In this document: piece by piece, positions 11,200 through 22,838 of the stretch
Layout: every line of letters starts with the position of its first letter
Position numbering within the stretch: the first letter of the stretch is position 1
From: Quillaja saponaria
Taxonomy: Eukaryota; Streptophyta; Magnoliopsida; Fabales; Quillajaceae
Direction: 5' to 3'
Length of the DNA: 64,000 nt
Assembly: GCA_029379385.1 (NCBI GenBank)
Contig: CM055605.1
Location: forward strand, 14,605,001 to 14,669,000
The notes under the pieces: generated by a model
Seen by the model: the letters and a program-made list of their open reading frames with translations, nothing else
Databases searched by the model: none
Told to the model about the DNA's origin: nothing
Position numbers and translations under genes: made by a program

Positions 11200-11600
11200 A
11201 TAAGATATAAGACATATATATTTTTTCAAAAATTGCATTATTCAAATTCGGATTTGAATTTCTGTACTCGAGTTTCAATTTCAATAGTAATTTGAACATA
11301 AACTAAAATTTCAGTTCTAACGCAGATGTAATTTCAAATATACGAATTCAATTTCAAATAAAATTTTAAATTTGAATTCTAATTTTTAGGGTTATTTTGG
11401 TAAATAAAAAATGAAAAAAAAAAGTTTTATTTAAATTTTTTAATAAAAATTGTTTCAAATAATTTGAATTTGAATTCGAATATTATATCGAATTATTTTT
11501 TGAATATCGAATCAAATAATTCATTATTTGGATTTTGTTTAAAATTTGAATTCCAATAATATTCTAATCAAATTTGAATAATCAATCGATTTCCACCCTT
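11200..11600. repeat. AT-rich low-complexity tract built of TTTGAATTC-like words
   Basis: Words such as AATTTGAATT, TTCGAATA and TTTCAAAT recur in both orientations with almost no G or C outside GAATTC-like motifs. No coding signal. Confidence 0.6.
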
Positions 11601-11780
11601 AGGCGTGATAATATGTTTGCCATCTAAAGCTATTTTGGAATATCTAATCCACATTTATAAATTGGGATCTAGTGAAAAGTAATGCTGGGGAAATACTAAT
11701 ATATAATGATAATAGATACTTCTCAATTATAAATTTAGAGTTTTACGAAATTTCTAATCCCAGTATACCATAAGGAAAAT

Positions 11781-11952
11781 ATTGAATAATTAGAAGTAGT
11801 AGTTACATAATAATTCTACAACCAATCATGTAGTAGAAAAACAATCTGAAGGCTTATATAATAGATATTGAATAATTAGAAGTAGTAGTTACATAATAAT
11901 TCTACAACCAATCATGTATTAGAAAAACAATTTGAAGGCTTATATAGTAGAT
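11781..11952 (+). repeat. Tandem duplication, 86-bp unit, two copies
   Basis: The block starting ATTGAATAATTAGAAG at 11781 repeats at 11867 with only a few substitutions (GTAGTAGAAA versus GTATTAGAAA, AATCTGAAGG versus AATTTGAAGG). A recent local duplication in non-coding DNA. Confidence 0.9.
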
Positions 11953-12309
11953 CTTGTGGCTTTAAGCTTAGCAACCACTTTCTCAAGATAGGTAATCCAA
12001 GAATCATTTTCAAACATTGTACTCAAAGTTATACAAGGTAATTTCTTTTCATATTCTTGAAAGAGTGGTTAGATCATAGAATAAATTAAGGAATTTACGT
12101 GAGAGTCATATAAAGTGTTTGGGGATCAAGGTAATTTCTTTTCCCCAACTCTAATCAAATAAAGTTTCTCATTTCCAAGGGATTGTCTCTTGTCCAGTGA
12201 AATTATAAATAATGATTTATGTAGTCCATCAAAAATTCCAAGGATTTTCTTGTGTGTAGTAGAAGTTTAAGATAACATTTAATGTAGCCATCAGAAAAAC
12301 ACTTTTCTA

Positions 12310-12715
12310 GAGTTTGATCTAGAGTAACTCATAAACAAAATGTGTCATCCCATATCAATATGCTTTGGCATTAGTAGTAAAAATTTCAAAGAAAACACTA
12401 TGAGAATTTAAATGTACGAACACAAAAACATACATCTTTTTATTTATTTATTTTATTTATTATTTTTTGGTGGAGAACGGTTTGAAGCATAAAAACTTGA
12501 CTTTCCTTTTTCATGCTTGTTGGGAAAAACTTGGTGAATAGCATCAAATAGAAAGATTGTGTCTTCTTCACTTTGGCTTTTCTATCAATCCTTGAATTTT
12601 GAAGCATAAGCATCAATATCGCTTAAACGTTTGAGTAATGAAATTGACCAGTGCCCCTTTCTTTCACTTTGTGGACCCTCACAATACCATATAGGTGTCA
12701 TAATCTTTATCACTC
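12310..12715 (+). repeat. Unit 1 (left part) of a ~500-bp tandem repeat array
   Basis: Shares ordered blocks with 19142-19400 and 19645-19940: GTCATCCCATATCAATAT, GGCATTAG, a T-rich tract, GAAGCATA, CTTTCCTTTTTC, TTGGGAAAAACTTGG, and CTTCTTC...TCTxTC. The unit stops near a GATCCTTTGCCACTCA-like site (about 12697-12715) and is resumed at 18950, on the other side of a chromovirus LTR. Confidence 0.7.
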
Positions 12716-12934
12716 GATATAGTAAAGTCGAGTTTTTAAACATAATATGTAAATTTTTGTTATAAAGATAAATAAATATTGATGTGTACTTTTAAGAGTA
12801 GTGGTAAATAGCCTGAGTATAAAAGAAATTAAATCAATAAATATTTTGAATTTGAGAAAATAAATATTTAGTATACATATATGAATGTATATATGTATAA
12901 TAAGAACAAATATAAACCACAAATTTTAACCAAT
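12716..12934. other. AT-rich sequence between repeat unit 1 and the chromovirus LTR
   Basis: No gene and no clear repeat family. Either a filler at the insertion site or an unrecognised LTR start. Confidence 0.3.
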
Positions 12935-13137
12935 TATTATAACCTAATATTAAAATATGAAATTTGAACAATTTGGTGTAACTTTTGATCATAAAAATAA
13001 TGCAAGTATTCGACCCAAATAAATACTATATCTCTATGTTTACATAAAATACACGTATACAATTAATTTAAATTGGTTTGACTTGGAACTCGAAATTACC
13101 TTGTGTAATTTTATTGAGGAATGCAACAAGTATGTCA

Positions 13138-13214
13138 ATAATAATAATAATAATAATGAAGTGAGAAGGATTTATAGTAGATATATAAATTCATAAGATG
13201 AATTAAAGTAATCA

Positions 13215-13250
<36 letters not shown>
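13138..13250. repeat. Microsatellites: (AAT)n at 13138-13158 and (TA)n at 13217-13249
   Basis: Perfect short tandem repeats, with about 16 TA units in the second. Confidence 0.9.
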
Positions 13251-13253
<3 letters not shown>

Positions 13254-13657
13254 CAAGAAAATACAACCACCACACATTCTACCTTTTTGACTTTTAGTTT
13301 GCTTTTCAAATTTTTGTGTTATATTCACATAGCTTTTTATTTCTTTCTCTCCTATTCTTTCCTTGTTGACCTAGTTCCCTTGCTCCTTCCTTCCTTCCAC
13401 CATCTTTTTTGTTAATTTTTTTCCTCCTTTTTCAGCTTTGCTTGGTGAGGTTGTAGTCAAGCCTTTTCCTCTCAATAGGTGTGCAAGTTGGATTTATTTG
13501 GTACTTTTTCATACGTTGCAGTTATTCCTCTTGTTGCTATCCATAAACCCTTCGGTGTGGAAGCCATCCTTCACTAGTAGCTGCCTTGTTTTCAATTTAT
13601 TTTACAGCCACCCCTACCCTTGATGTGCAACCCTCTCTCGACCTTTAGCAACTCCAC

Positions 13658-16220
13658 TGTGACATCCCAAAAATTAATACCTAAATTAATTATAGAATAA
13701 GCAATTATCTTATGAATTAAATAGGATTAAAATTTAGTTATGTATTATTTCATAATTGGAATAGTACATGTGTGTATAAAAATACGTATTAGTTTAAAAT
13801 AATATATACATATAAAAATTTGTATAAATATATGTACGTCATAAATACACGTACATACATATAAGGGAAAAATACATGTGCATGAATAGAAAAACATAGA
13901 CAAGTGTAGGTTTTGGAACAAAGATGGGAAAATGCTACATGGTGGCTTGCTTGAAAAGGTTACTTGCTAGAAAAGGAAATATGATAAAATATAGGTTACT
14001 TACTAGAAAAGGAAATATGATAAATTAGGTGTAAGAAAAAGATTAAGTGTGGCAATTTGTAATAAATGAAGGGATCTATGTCTAAGGAAGAGAATAAGTG
14101 TGACAATTTGTAATTAATGAAGGGACTTAGGTGTAAGAAGGAGAATAAGTATGGCAACTTGCAATTAATGAAGGCGCTTTAACTATAAGAAGGAGGAAAA
14201 AAAGTGGAAAGGTTGTAATAATTAAGGAAGCATGTGGAAGAAAGTTAGGGCATAAGGTGCAAGTAATAATTAACATAGAAATGTAGCTAGACAAGTGGAA
14301 GGCAAGGAAAACACTAGGTGTCTATGAAATGATTAAGTAGGACATGTGAAAGGAATTAAGGAAACAAGGTGTCCATGAAATAATTAAGTAGCACATGAGT
14401 GGGACATGTGTAGAGAATTAAGGAAACAATGAGTCCATGAAATAATTATGGTGGATATGTGTAGAGATTTAAGGAAGCAAGGTGTTCATGGAATGATTAA
14501 CAAGATATGTGTAAAGATTTAAGATAACTAGGTGGCTTACTAATAATGAAAGAATCTAAACTAGGAAATAAGAGGAAGACAAGTGTTAGGAAGTAAATAC
14601 ACATGTTAATTTAGAGAATGACAAGTAGGAGGTTCTAATTTTAAAGAACTAAAATGGTAAAATAGGAAACAAAAATTTCTCTTAAATCGAAGCCTTGGCC
14701 ATGCACTAGAAATATGAGGGGACGGTGACCGAAAATGAGTAGGCAAGGTAAAGTGTGCACTGAAGTGAGAGAAAGTGAGAGAAAAGTGAGAAAACAAAGA
14801 AAGTGAGAGACATAATGAGATATCAAAGGAAAATGCAAACCATAAACTAGGAGAAAAGAAAGGACAAACTGTGAGCTAGGAAAAGAGGAGAAACCGAGAG
14901 CAAAGAGAAGAAGGAAAACCAAGAGGAAAAAGGGAAGAGATAACATAAAGGGAAATAAGAAAAGAAAACCAAAACTAAAGGTATTAGGCAACTATTCATG
15001 CATATCTTTGTTTATTTCATCTTTGTTTCACTACTCACTTCCTTGGTGCTCTTATATTCTTCACGATATTCTCAAGTTCTTCATGTATATAAAATGAAAA
15101 TGATGAAAAGGATTCCCTTTTTGGGAAATTTAAAGGAAAAGGAAAAGGATAATAATTCTAGTAACTTGTCTTGATTTCATGTTGGCCAAAGTTTCTAAGT
15201 ATCCCAAAGAAAAGATGCTTAAACCATAGTATGAATCCTACTATTGAGAGGCAGTGCCATGTACAAGAGGTTGGTATCCATGATACATCAAAGTCCTTGT
15301 AAGGCAACCTCAGGTTTGTGTGAACTGTTCAAGAATGGTTACTAAGGAGTGGAAATGAAGAAAAACACTAAATTGCATTGCATATCCCTATATTTCTAAA
15401 ACTGCCATCAAGAATCCTTCATTGTTATGTATGAATGCTTGTTGAGGTTCGACTCATTTTTCTTCATCTTGATGCGCAGATTAATTAGTGCCATGGATGC
15501 GTATTGTTTTCTTTGAAAGAAGGCATGGTCTATGTAACAGGAAAGAGGGCAAGTGGTTGATTATTGGTACAAGGAGAGGAATGGTCATGTAAAGGCCCTT
15601 ATTGTATAATCTGATAACTATAGTTTTGACTTAGACTTAGTGTCTTTGGAGGAAGCATGTTAGTATGTGTAAAAACCTCATCTTTAGTCAAAACCATGTA
15701 TGTAAATAAGTAGATAAGTAAATGGATGTAATATGACTTTGAAACCTTTATATTCAATTCGGCTAGGCAATTTCTTAAGAGAAAGTAAGAGTTAATTAAC
15801 TAAAGAACAAATAAAACAAATGGTAGAATGTCAATTAGGATGAATTGTGTAAAGAATATAGGACTAATTGACCAAGTAGTAATTCACTATGGATGTATTA
15901 AAAGGAGAATCAAGAGTATAGAGTTATAAATCAATCTTAGTTCAACAAATCATTAAAGAATTAATTAAAGATATAAGTTTAAATCATATACGTAATAAAT
16001 TAGTTAAGTAATGTTCAAGGTAACTATTTAAGTAAGAAAGTTTAAGAAACAGTTAGGATGTTCCTTTGTAGTATGCAAAATAAAAAGTAAAACGAATTTA
16101 AAGTAATTCAGTTTAAAAAGAATAAAAGTGAAGGTAATTTTAATGTCCTCATGAATAATTGTTCTTCAATTAAGGCACTAATTAAGTTAAGTAAATGATT
16201 AAGGAAGGTTGGGTGTTACA
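13658..16220 (+). mobile_element. Solo LTR, family B (2563 bp), target duplication TCCAC/TCCAT
   Basis: Starts TGTGACATCCC and ends GGGTGTTACA, the inverted TGTxACATCCC...TGTTACA ends typical of plant chromovirus LTRs. It is flanked by tccac (13653-13657) and tccat (16221-16225). A second member is at 56837-58985, sharing the ends, a GTGACCGAAAATGAG block (14726 and 57605) and a CCATAGTATG...GAGAGG block (15225 and 57950). No internal region or second LTR is present, so it formed by LTR-LTR recombination. It lies inside an older chromovirus LTR. Confidence 0.85.
13960..14545 (+). repeat. Degenerate short tandem repeats within LTR family B
   Basis: Three sub-arrays: a ~34-bp unit (CTAGAAAAGGAAATATGATAAA) twice near 13975-14025; a ~62-bp unit (GTGxxACTTGTAATTAATGAAGG) three times at about 14040-14185; and a ~60-bp unit (AATTAAGGAAACAAGGTGTCC-like) four times at about 14350-14545. 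The related LTR at 56837 has similar words (57060-57370), so the repeats belong to the family's U3. Confidence 0.6.
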
Positions 16221-18949
16221 TCCATTGCTACCTTGAAGTTAGCAAGAGCAGAAGAAGCTTTGCATGCATTCCTTGCCTTCACCGTGAACTTTGGTTAGTA
16301 GCAGCAAGTTGTTTCTAACCCATAAACCAACTCTATTTCAACTATGCAATCTTTTGTGGTGTTGGCTGCTCATGGCAGCAAGGCAACAAGAGTAAAAACC
16401 CTTCCACAGTAGCCGGTTGTAGATTAGGTAGTGTAATTCAATTTTGTTCTTATTAATTTCCTAGTTTAATTGCTTTAATTGTAGGGAATTCTAGTAGGTT
16501 GATGAGTTAGTTTAAAGATTAGGTGAATTGGAATAAAAAGCTATGAACAAAAGGATAAAAACTATAATAGTGATTAGTGGAAAAGAGAAAAATATGAAAA
16601 CTTAGTATATTATGTTGTAAGTATCTAGTTTAATTTTGGATGAATTACAAATAACAAATACAACTTTGAATTCAATGTTAGAATATAAATAAGATGGGAA
16701 TTGGAATTCTCAATGGAAGGAACTTATGCACTTAAGATGTTTGATAAAAGGCTTAAAAGAAACTAGTTGCAATGGAAGGATTAAAACTTAGCATAGTTAA
16801 ATCTTTGTGGTTGGGGATTAATTGAATTTGAATAAAAAGCCTAAGAACAAAGAGTAAAGAATGGTTGGTTAATATGATGATTTAAAGATTTAATGAAAGT
16901 GAGTAATGAGTATGAACAAAGGATGGTTAGTTGTGGGTAAAGTGTTGAAAGTGGGAGTAAAGTGGCTATTGAGGGAAATAGGGTCAGATTTTGTAAGCTA
17001 GATAAATCAAGTATTTCGGGTGTTCTATGGAATGAATTAGTTTAGGAGTTCAAAATAGAAAGTGTAGCTTATAGTCTTAAGATGATATCTGGAAAGTTTC
17101 ATAATCTAACTTAGGATATATTTATCGTTAGAGCTGTTGGATTGCAGCTAGGTCAATACTGGATTTTGGGTGAGCTTCAATTAGTCTAGAGGACTTTGAC
17201 GGGGGTCGTGGTTTGAATTAGCCTAGGACCTTTGAATAAGAATTATTCTAACATACTAAGGGAAAATTATGGAGCTTTTAGGTTTTAATTTCATGCTATA
17301 AGTAATTTTGAGGTGATGGAAGTCATGGTTGTGATTTTCAAGTCCTGATTATACCTACTTTGGTGTAATTGGTTTTGAAGGGCCTTAAAGGTTGAATTAG
17401 GAGTAGGGTGATAAAGATAAATTGTTTCTAACATCTTAATAAACTGGAAAGTTTCATAATTTAATTCACAAGTATGAGAATTTAATAAGAATTAAAACTA
17501 GCTAACTTTCCTAAAGATAACGTTTGAACTTGGTTTGTTGATTTTGGTTATTTATGTAAGTTGAAATCAAACATATCTCCAAGGTGATTGTGAAAATACC
17601 TACAGAAGAGTTAACTTTAAATAAATGCATGAAACTTAGTATCTAAAGATTTTTATAAATAAAAGGTTATAACCTATGAATGAATAAATTATGTAATAGT
17701 TAAAAAATTTAATTGCAGCTTTTTGAGCCAACGACACGCTTGAACGCAAGAGGAAGTGACAAACAAGATCGATAAACGGTGAGTAGATAAATACTATCTT
17801 TTGGTTGCTAGATTATTATTTGTAGTTGTTATATATGTTTGAATAGATATGTTTATATGAAACCATAAGCATGTGTAGTGTTTAATTGAGTTATTTGAAT
17901 TATACTTGATTTATGACTTTGTTTGTATTTGATAAAGGCTAATAAAAGTATTTTCTTTTTGAAATGAATTTTACTTCTGAAATAAAATTTAGGTGCACCT
18001 AGGATATTTTGATTTGATTATTTGACACTTAATAAAAATATTCGAGTAACTCAACCCTGGAGGTGGATTTGTGAGAAACTATGAAGATTTCAGTGATTCT
18101 GTATTTTCGTAATTTCGTATATATTTCTATTTGGTATGCAGGCGCAAAACTACCTCGTTGAGACATATTTGGTGTATTGGTGCTGAATTACTCTATTGGC
18201 CATTTGTATGTTTTAAATGTTTTAATTACTTTTTTTGAATTGTGAGTTCTAAACATTCTGATTGATTTATTCATATTGTGTATTATGTAAATTGTGTTTA
18301 ATTGATTTTACGATAATTATATGAGTGTAAGTGTACCATTGAATTAAGATATGAAACATGACTACATGAAATTATTTAATTTATATGTGTTTGTTTTGCT
18401 TTGGTTAATGCTAGTACCCTTTGGGTACGTTTTTTCACTCACTGAGTCTGTAAGACTCACCACTATTCTATTGATATTTTCTTAGTAACAGGATCTCAAG
18501 GAACGTCAACCATCGATACTAGATTTGCCGAATGTATAGTGGCAAGGTATATTTAAGATCACTTACTTGAAGTCAAATGATGAAAGTTGCAGTCACAATA
18601 GGGTGTTGAGTCATTGTATTTTGTCTTATGTGGTAATCTAATTGTTATTATTTATGACATGGCTGAAGAGGAGCTCCCCTGTGTATACTATGGTCATTGT
18701 GATCTGGTTGTGAGTAATCAGGTGTACCTTGTTTGTATTTTTGGGCATGTTCTACATTGCAAGGATCCTTTGCCAAAATTTTTAGCAAATTATTATGTAT
18801 TATAATTAATTTTTGTTTTCTAAACTTTACGTTTATTTCTTAGGTTTGGTCAAGAGTTGTATTTGTTTTCTTTGTTTTGAAGTCAAAGTTATGGACGTTT
18901 GGTTACCCGTTCCTCTAGCTAGTCATACCTCTGTGTGGGGTGTGGTAAT

Positions 18950-19240
18950 AGGATCCTCCTCCATCTAGTTTCCAACCTTAATGCCATCTTATTTTATGAT
19001 TGTTGCTTAATTCAATAATGTCAGCATCTGACACACTTTGGATTTCACTCTGATCTGTATAATTCTAACATAATTAATGGAGGCTAACACAAAAATACTT
19101 TTCTATAGTGTAATAAAAGTAACCATGTAAAGGAAAATATGGGTCATCCCATATCAATATCATTAGGCATTAGCAACAGAGATTCTAAAGAAAACATTAT
19201 GACTCGTGAGAAGTTAAATATTCAAATAAAGAACAAATGC

Positions 19241-19273
<33 letters not shown>

Positions 19274-19454
19274 TGGGTGAGTAAGGGGATTGGAAGCATA
19301 CAAACCTAACTTTCCTTTTTCTAGCATGTTGGGAAAAACTTGGCAAAGAGTATCGACCAGAAAAATTGCTTCTTCCTTACTCTGACTTATCTTCCATACC
19401 TTGAAATTGAAAAGGGTGCTATTCTTTCACATTGAACCCATGCAATATCATATA
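18950..19454 (+). repeat. ~500-bp array: end of unit 1 and most of unit 2
   Basis: Starts GATCCTCCTCCATCTAGTTTCCAACC, matching GATCCTTTGCCACTCA... at about 19455, then TTGTTGCTTAATTCAATAA, the GTCATCCCATATCAATAT block at 19142, and a run of 30 T (19243-19272). The spacing to the same block in the next unit (19645) is 503 bp. Confidence 0.75.
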
Positions 19455-19941
19455 TGATCCTTTGCCACTCAATTTTCAACCCTAACACCATCTTTTTCAT
19501 TATTGTTGCTTAATTCAATAACGTCAGCAACTACGACACTTTGCTTTCACTTTGACTTGTGTAATTATAAGATAATGATCAATGAAGGCCATTACAAAAT
19601 ATTTTCTAGAGTATAACAAGTGCAACCACACAAAGGAAAAAATAGGTCATCTCATATCAATATCATTAGGCATTAGCAACAAAGATTAAAAAAAAAAAAA
19701 CAAAAAAAAAAAAATTTGTGAGAAATTATATTTGCATATAACACACAAACAAAAACATCTCTATTTTTTTAATTTTGTTATGTGTAAGGTGTGGGGGGGA
19801 GGGGGTGGTGGTTCAAAGCATACAAATATGACTTTCCTTTTTCCTACATGAAGGGGAAAACTTAGCGAAAAGCATCGACCAGAAAAATTGTTTCTTCTTC
19901 ACTCTAACTTATCTTCCACACATTGGATTTTGAAGTATAAG
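19455..19941 (+). repeat. ~500-bp array, unit 3, interrupted by the Athila element
   Basis: Repeats the order of the preceding unit, including TTGTTGCTTAATTCAATAACGTCAGCA. It is cut at TTTTGAAGTATAAG (19941), where the Athila LTR begins. The continuation is at 34610, giving the joined order GAAG[C/T]ATAAGCA...ATATCGC seen uninterrupted at about 12601-12625. Confidence 0.75.
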
Positions 19942-21361
19942 TGATAACTCTAGAATAATAGAGTTATTTCACTATGATTTTAATTCATGTATGATGTTAA
20001 TCCTATTATTTTGAGTTAGAATATTAGTCAAATATAGTTTTAAAATTGTTTTAGGTTGTTTTTAGGAGTTTTGAAAAGTTTCTATATTAATTAGGAGTAG
20101 TTTTCTGAATTTTGGTAATTAATTTGTTTTAGATGTCCTTCCAGCGTCCAAGTTCGAATTAGAGAAGGGAAGTAACTCAACTGGCACTGTAGCGCTACAT
20201 AACATAAAGCCGCAGCGCCCCAAAAGGAAGAATTTGAGGAAAAAGGCAGAGAGGACTCAGACACGGTGCCACTAAGATGAAGCTACGGTGCTTGCAGAAG
20301 GAAGCTGCAGTGCCAAAGAAAGGACGACTTTCGGAAACCAAATAAGGGATTAGCATAGTGCCTATGAATGTGAAGCTGGGGCTTGATACAGGACGAGTCC
20401 TTTTGAGATTATACAAAACTTGTGGCTCTACAGCACCATTTATTCCTGTGCCACAGCTTGTACGGATTTTAAAGACTTCTATTTTAAATCAAGTAAGAGG
20501 AAAAAGCCTATAAATAGAGAAGTAAGGGTGAGGTTGAGAGAGACACCAAAGCTCGTGATAGAGAGTGGTAAGGAAGCTGAAGAAGACTTAAAGAGTGACA
20601 ACTTCTAGTTTCTATTTCTTCTTCTTCTTATTTTCTATTTGCTTATAATAGCTTTGTCTTTAGTTTTTATGTTTTCTATAGTTAGAATGGAGCAGTCGTA
20701 TTCTAGAGATAATGATTGAACTTACATAAAGCCGATGTGCCTATTTATGCCTTTTATTTCAATGCATACTTTAGTTTTAATATTTATATTGCCTCGTTCT
20801 TAATGCTTCTAATTGCTTGATCACTAGTTAGATTAATTAGGAATTTTGAATTTTAGTTGAAAGAGTCAGTTTTGGGATTAGCCTTAGGTAATATAACTTA
20901 TGTTTGGATTATTCATATGATTTGAATAATCTGATTTGTTTTAGAGATAGGGATATACTCTCTTTCCATAAGTAACCTGGAGATTAGGTCTTAATGAGTT
21001 TACTTTAGAATACTTCTCACAAGAATATAGGGAATTAGACTAAGGAAAATATATAATTGCTAGACATAAGAGTATGCTAGTAATTGATTAAGAAATCTGG
21101 GTTAATATTAGCTAATGCATAGATTGATTTGAATTAAAGTTATTAAGGTATGATGTGAGGGATATAGTGAACCTAGACTTAGTTTAAATATTTTTAAATC
21201 AAATTTATCTCTGAATTTTCTTTTGGATTGATTAGAATTAAGTTGCATCATAGTGATAATTAGCATAAAAAAAAATAATTATTCCTCGTGAGAACGGTCT
21301 CTACTTATTACTATATTACTTGAGGACGATATGGGTACTTACATTTATAAATTGCCTATCA
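19942..21361 (+). repeat. Athila 5' LTR (1420 bp)
   Basis: Starts TGATAACTCTAG and ends TTGCCTATCA, directly before the spacer and primer-binding site. The partner is 33194-34609. U3/R carries a TATAAATAGAG box at about 20510, a plausible LTR promoter (33762 in the 3' LTR reads CTATAAATACAGG). Confidence 0.9.
20508..20520 (+). promoter_or_regulatory. TATA box in the Athila 5' LTR
   Basis: CCTATAAATAGAG lies about 570 bp into the 1420-bp LTR; the other LTR has CCTATAAATACAG at the same relative place (about 33760). Position and conservation suit the U3 promoter; transcription is not shown. Confidence 0.5.
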
Positions 21362-21367
21362 AGTTTT

Positions 21368-21385
21368 TGGCGCCGTTGCAAGAGT
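21368..21385 (+). promoter_or_regulatory. Primer-binding site of the Athila element
   Basis: TGGCGCCGTTGC, preceded by AGTTTT, follows the LTR end at 21361. This TGGCGCCGTTGCC-type site is shared by the other Athila/Tat-like LTRs in the window (minus strand near 24304, and 61801). The tRNA partner is not assigned here. Confidence 0.8.
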
Positions 21386-21479
21386 AATTTACTTTATTTT
21401 GTTAGCATTATTATAAGCTTACTTGATTCTAATTCAAATTTTTATTCTTGATTTTAAGTGCTATTGACATTGCATACAA

Positions 21480-22600
21480 AACACTAGAAATTTGGAACTA
21501 TTACTATGCAATCTCGAGATTAAATGAACACTTGGAAAGTTGAGAAAGAACCAAATCGTAAAACAATCTTGTGCAATGTCTAAAGATCAAGAAATTCATA
21601 AAAACAAGGCTTTGAGGGATTATGCTGTTCACTCTAGCATACAAAGACTAACCATTGCTGTGAATAATTTTGAGATCAAACATGGCACAATCCAGATGAT
21701 TCAACAATCTACTCAGTTTGGGGGATTACCAAGTGAAGACGCCCATATCCATCTATTCTCATTCTTGAAGCTGTGCCACACATTCAAGTAGAATGATGTC
21801 TCTAATCATACAGTCCTCCTTAGACTTTTTCCTTTCTCACTCTGAGATAAGGCAAAAAGTTGGTTGTATTAATTAGCTCAACATTCCGTCACCACTTCGT
21901 CAGACATGGCACAAAAAATTTTGGTCAAATTCCTTCCTCCTATAAAAACTGCCAAGTTAAGGAATGAAATCACATAATTCCTTCAACAAGATCAAGAATA
22001 TCTCTATGAGGCATGGGAGAGATAGAAAGGCCTAATGAGGAAGTGCCTACATCATGGCATTCCTATATGTTTGCAAGTGCATACTTTTTATAATGGTTTG
22101 AAAAACAACAATTGATTATGCTACTGGTGGTGCTTTGATGGGTAAATCTATGGATGATGCCTATGAGCTTTTGAAAGAGATGGCCTCAAACTCTTATTCA
22201 ATGGCCAACTGAAAGGTTATTATCTCAAAAATTTGTTGGAATTCATGAAATTGATGTCATAACTGCTTTGACCTCACAAGTGGCTTAGTTGACAAGAGAT
22301 TTGATAATTTTGGAGTATAGCAACAAGCTAAGGCCGCTGCCTTCGGTATGTAAAGCTTGTGACGAAGGTCATACCATAGATTGATATCCAAATACTGAAG
22401 TGGTCCAATATGTTCAGAATTTCAACCATCAAAACAACCCTTATTCCAACACATATAATCTAGAGTGGAGAAACCACCCAAACTTTAGTTGGAATAATCA
22501 AGGATCACAAACTGCAAGGCCTAATCTACCTCCTGGATTTCAAGCTCCACCAAAGTAAGCAGCTCCCTAAAAGAAACCTTCCTTGGAAGACATGTTTTTG
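21480..22600 (+). pseudogene. Athila gag, broken
   Basis: The frame from about 21540 gives a capsid-like segment FEIKHGTIQMIQQSTQFGG and a region ending in CHTF. With frame changes it continues through DKAKSWL, LYEAWER, HHGIPICLQVHTFYNGL (about 22040-22105) and DAYELLKEMASNSY (near 22160-22200), the classic Athila/Tat gag order. A single zinc-knuckle-like CKACDEGHTID lies near 22345, followed by NPYSNTYN and NHPNFSWNN, a signature of Athila gag. At least four stops or shifts interrupt it, so no gag protein can be made from this copy. Confidence 0.85.
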
Positions 22601-22838
22601 CAATATATGTCTTGCACTGATTTTGTTATTCAAAGCCAAGCTACCTCCTTAAGAATATTGGAGACACAAATAGGGCACTAGCTAATGCTTTGACTAATAA
22701 ATCTCATCATGCCCTTCCTAGTGACACTGAAACAAATCCAAGAAAGGAGGGTAAGGAACAATGTAAGGCAATAACTCTTAAGAGTAGGAAAGTGTTAGAG
22801 AAGCAAAAAAAGAAAATACAAGTTGATGAAATCCCTAC

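Larger units (their letters stand above)
12935..18946 (+). mobile_element. Chromovirus-type LTR (solo or truncated), interrupted by solo LTR 13658-16220
   Basis: The proposed start TATTATAACC resembles the chromovirus LTR starts at 42313 (TGTTATAACT) and 52305 (TATTATAATC). The 3' part carries the shared family blocks: CAGGTGCACCTAGGATATTT-like near 17990, two adjacent hairpins at 18414-18459, GCAAGGTATAT near 18542, and an end CTCTGTGTGGGGTGTGG near 18945 matching the GGTGTGACA end of relatives. No coding sequence follows it. Both outer limits are tentative and no target duplication was found. It splits an older ~500-bp repeat array. Confidence 0.55.

Noticed and set aside
14606..14991. A 116-residue hydrophobic frame on the minus strand
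   Set aside because: It is the antisense of a purine-rich LTR stretch (GAGAAAGTGAGA repeats); Phe/Leu/Ser content follows from composition.
19243..19272. Run of 30 T as a possible retroposon poly(A) tail on the minus strand
   Set aside because: The same position in the other repeat units is a variable T-rich tract, so it is part of the repeat and not a tail.
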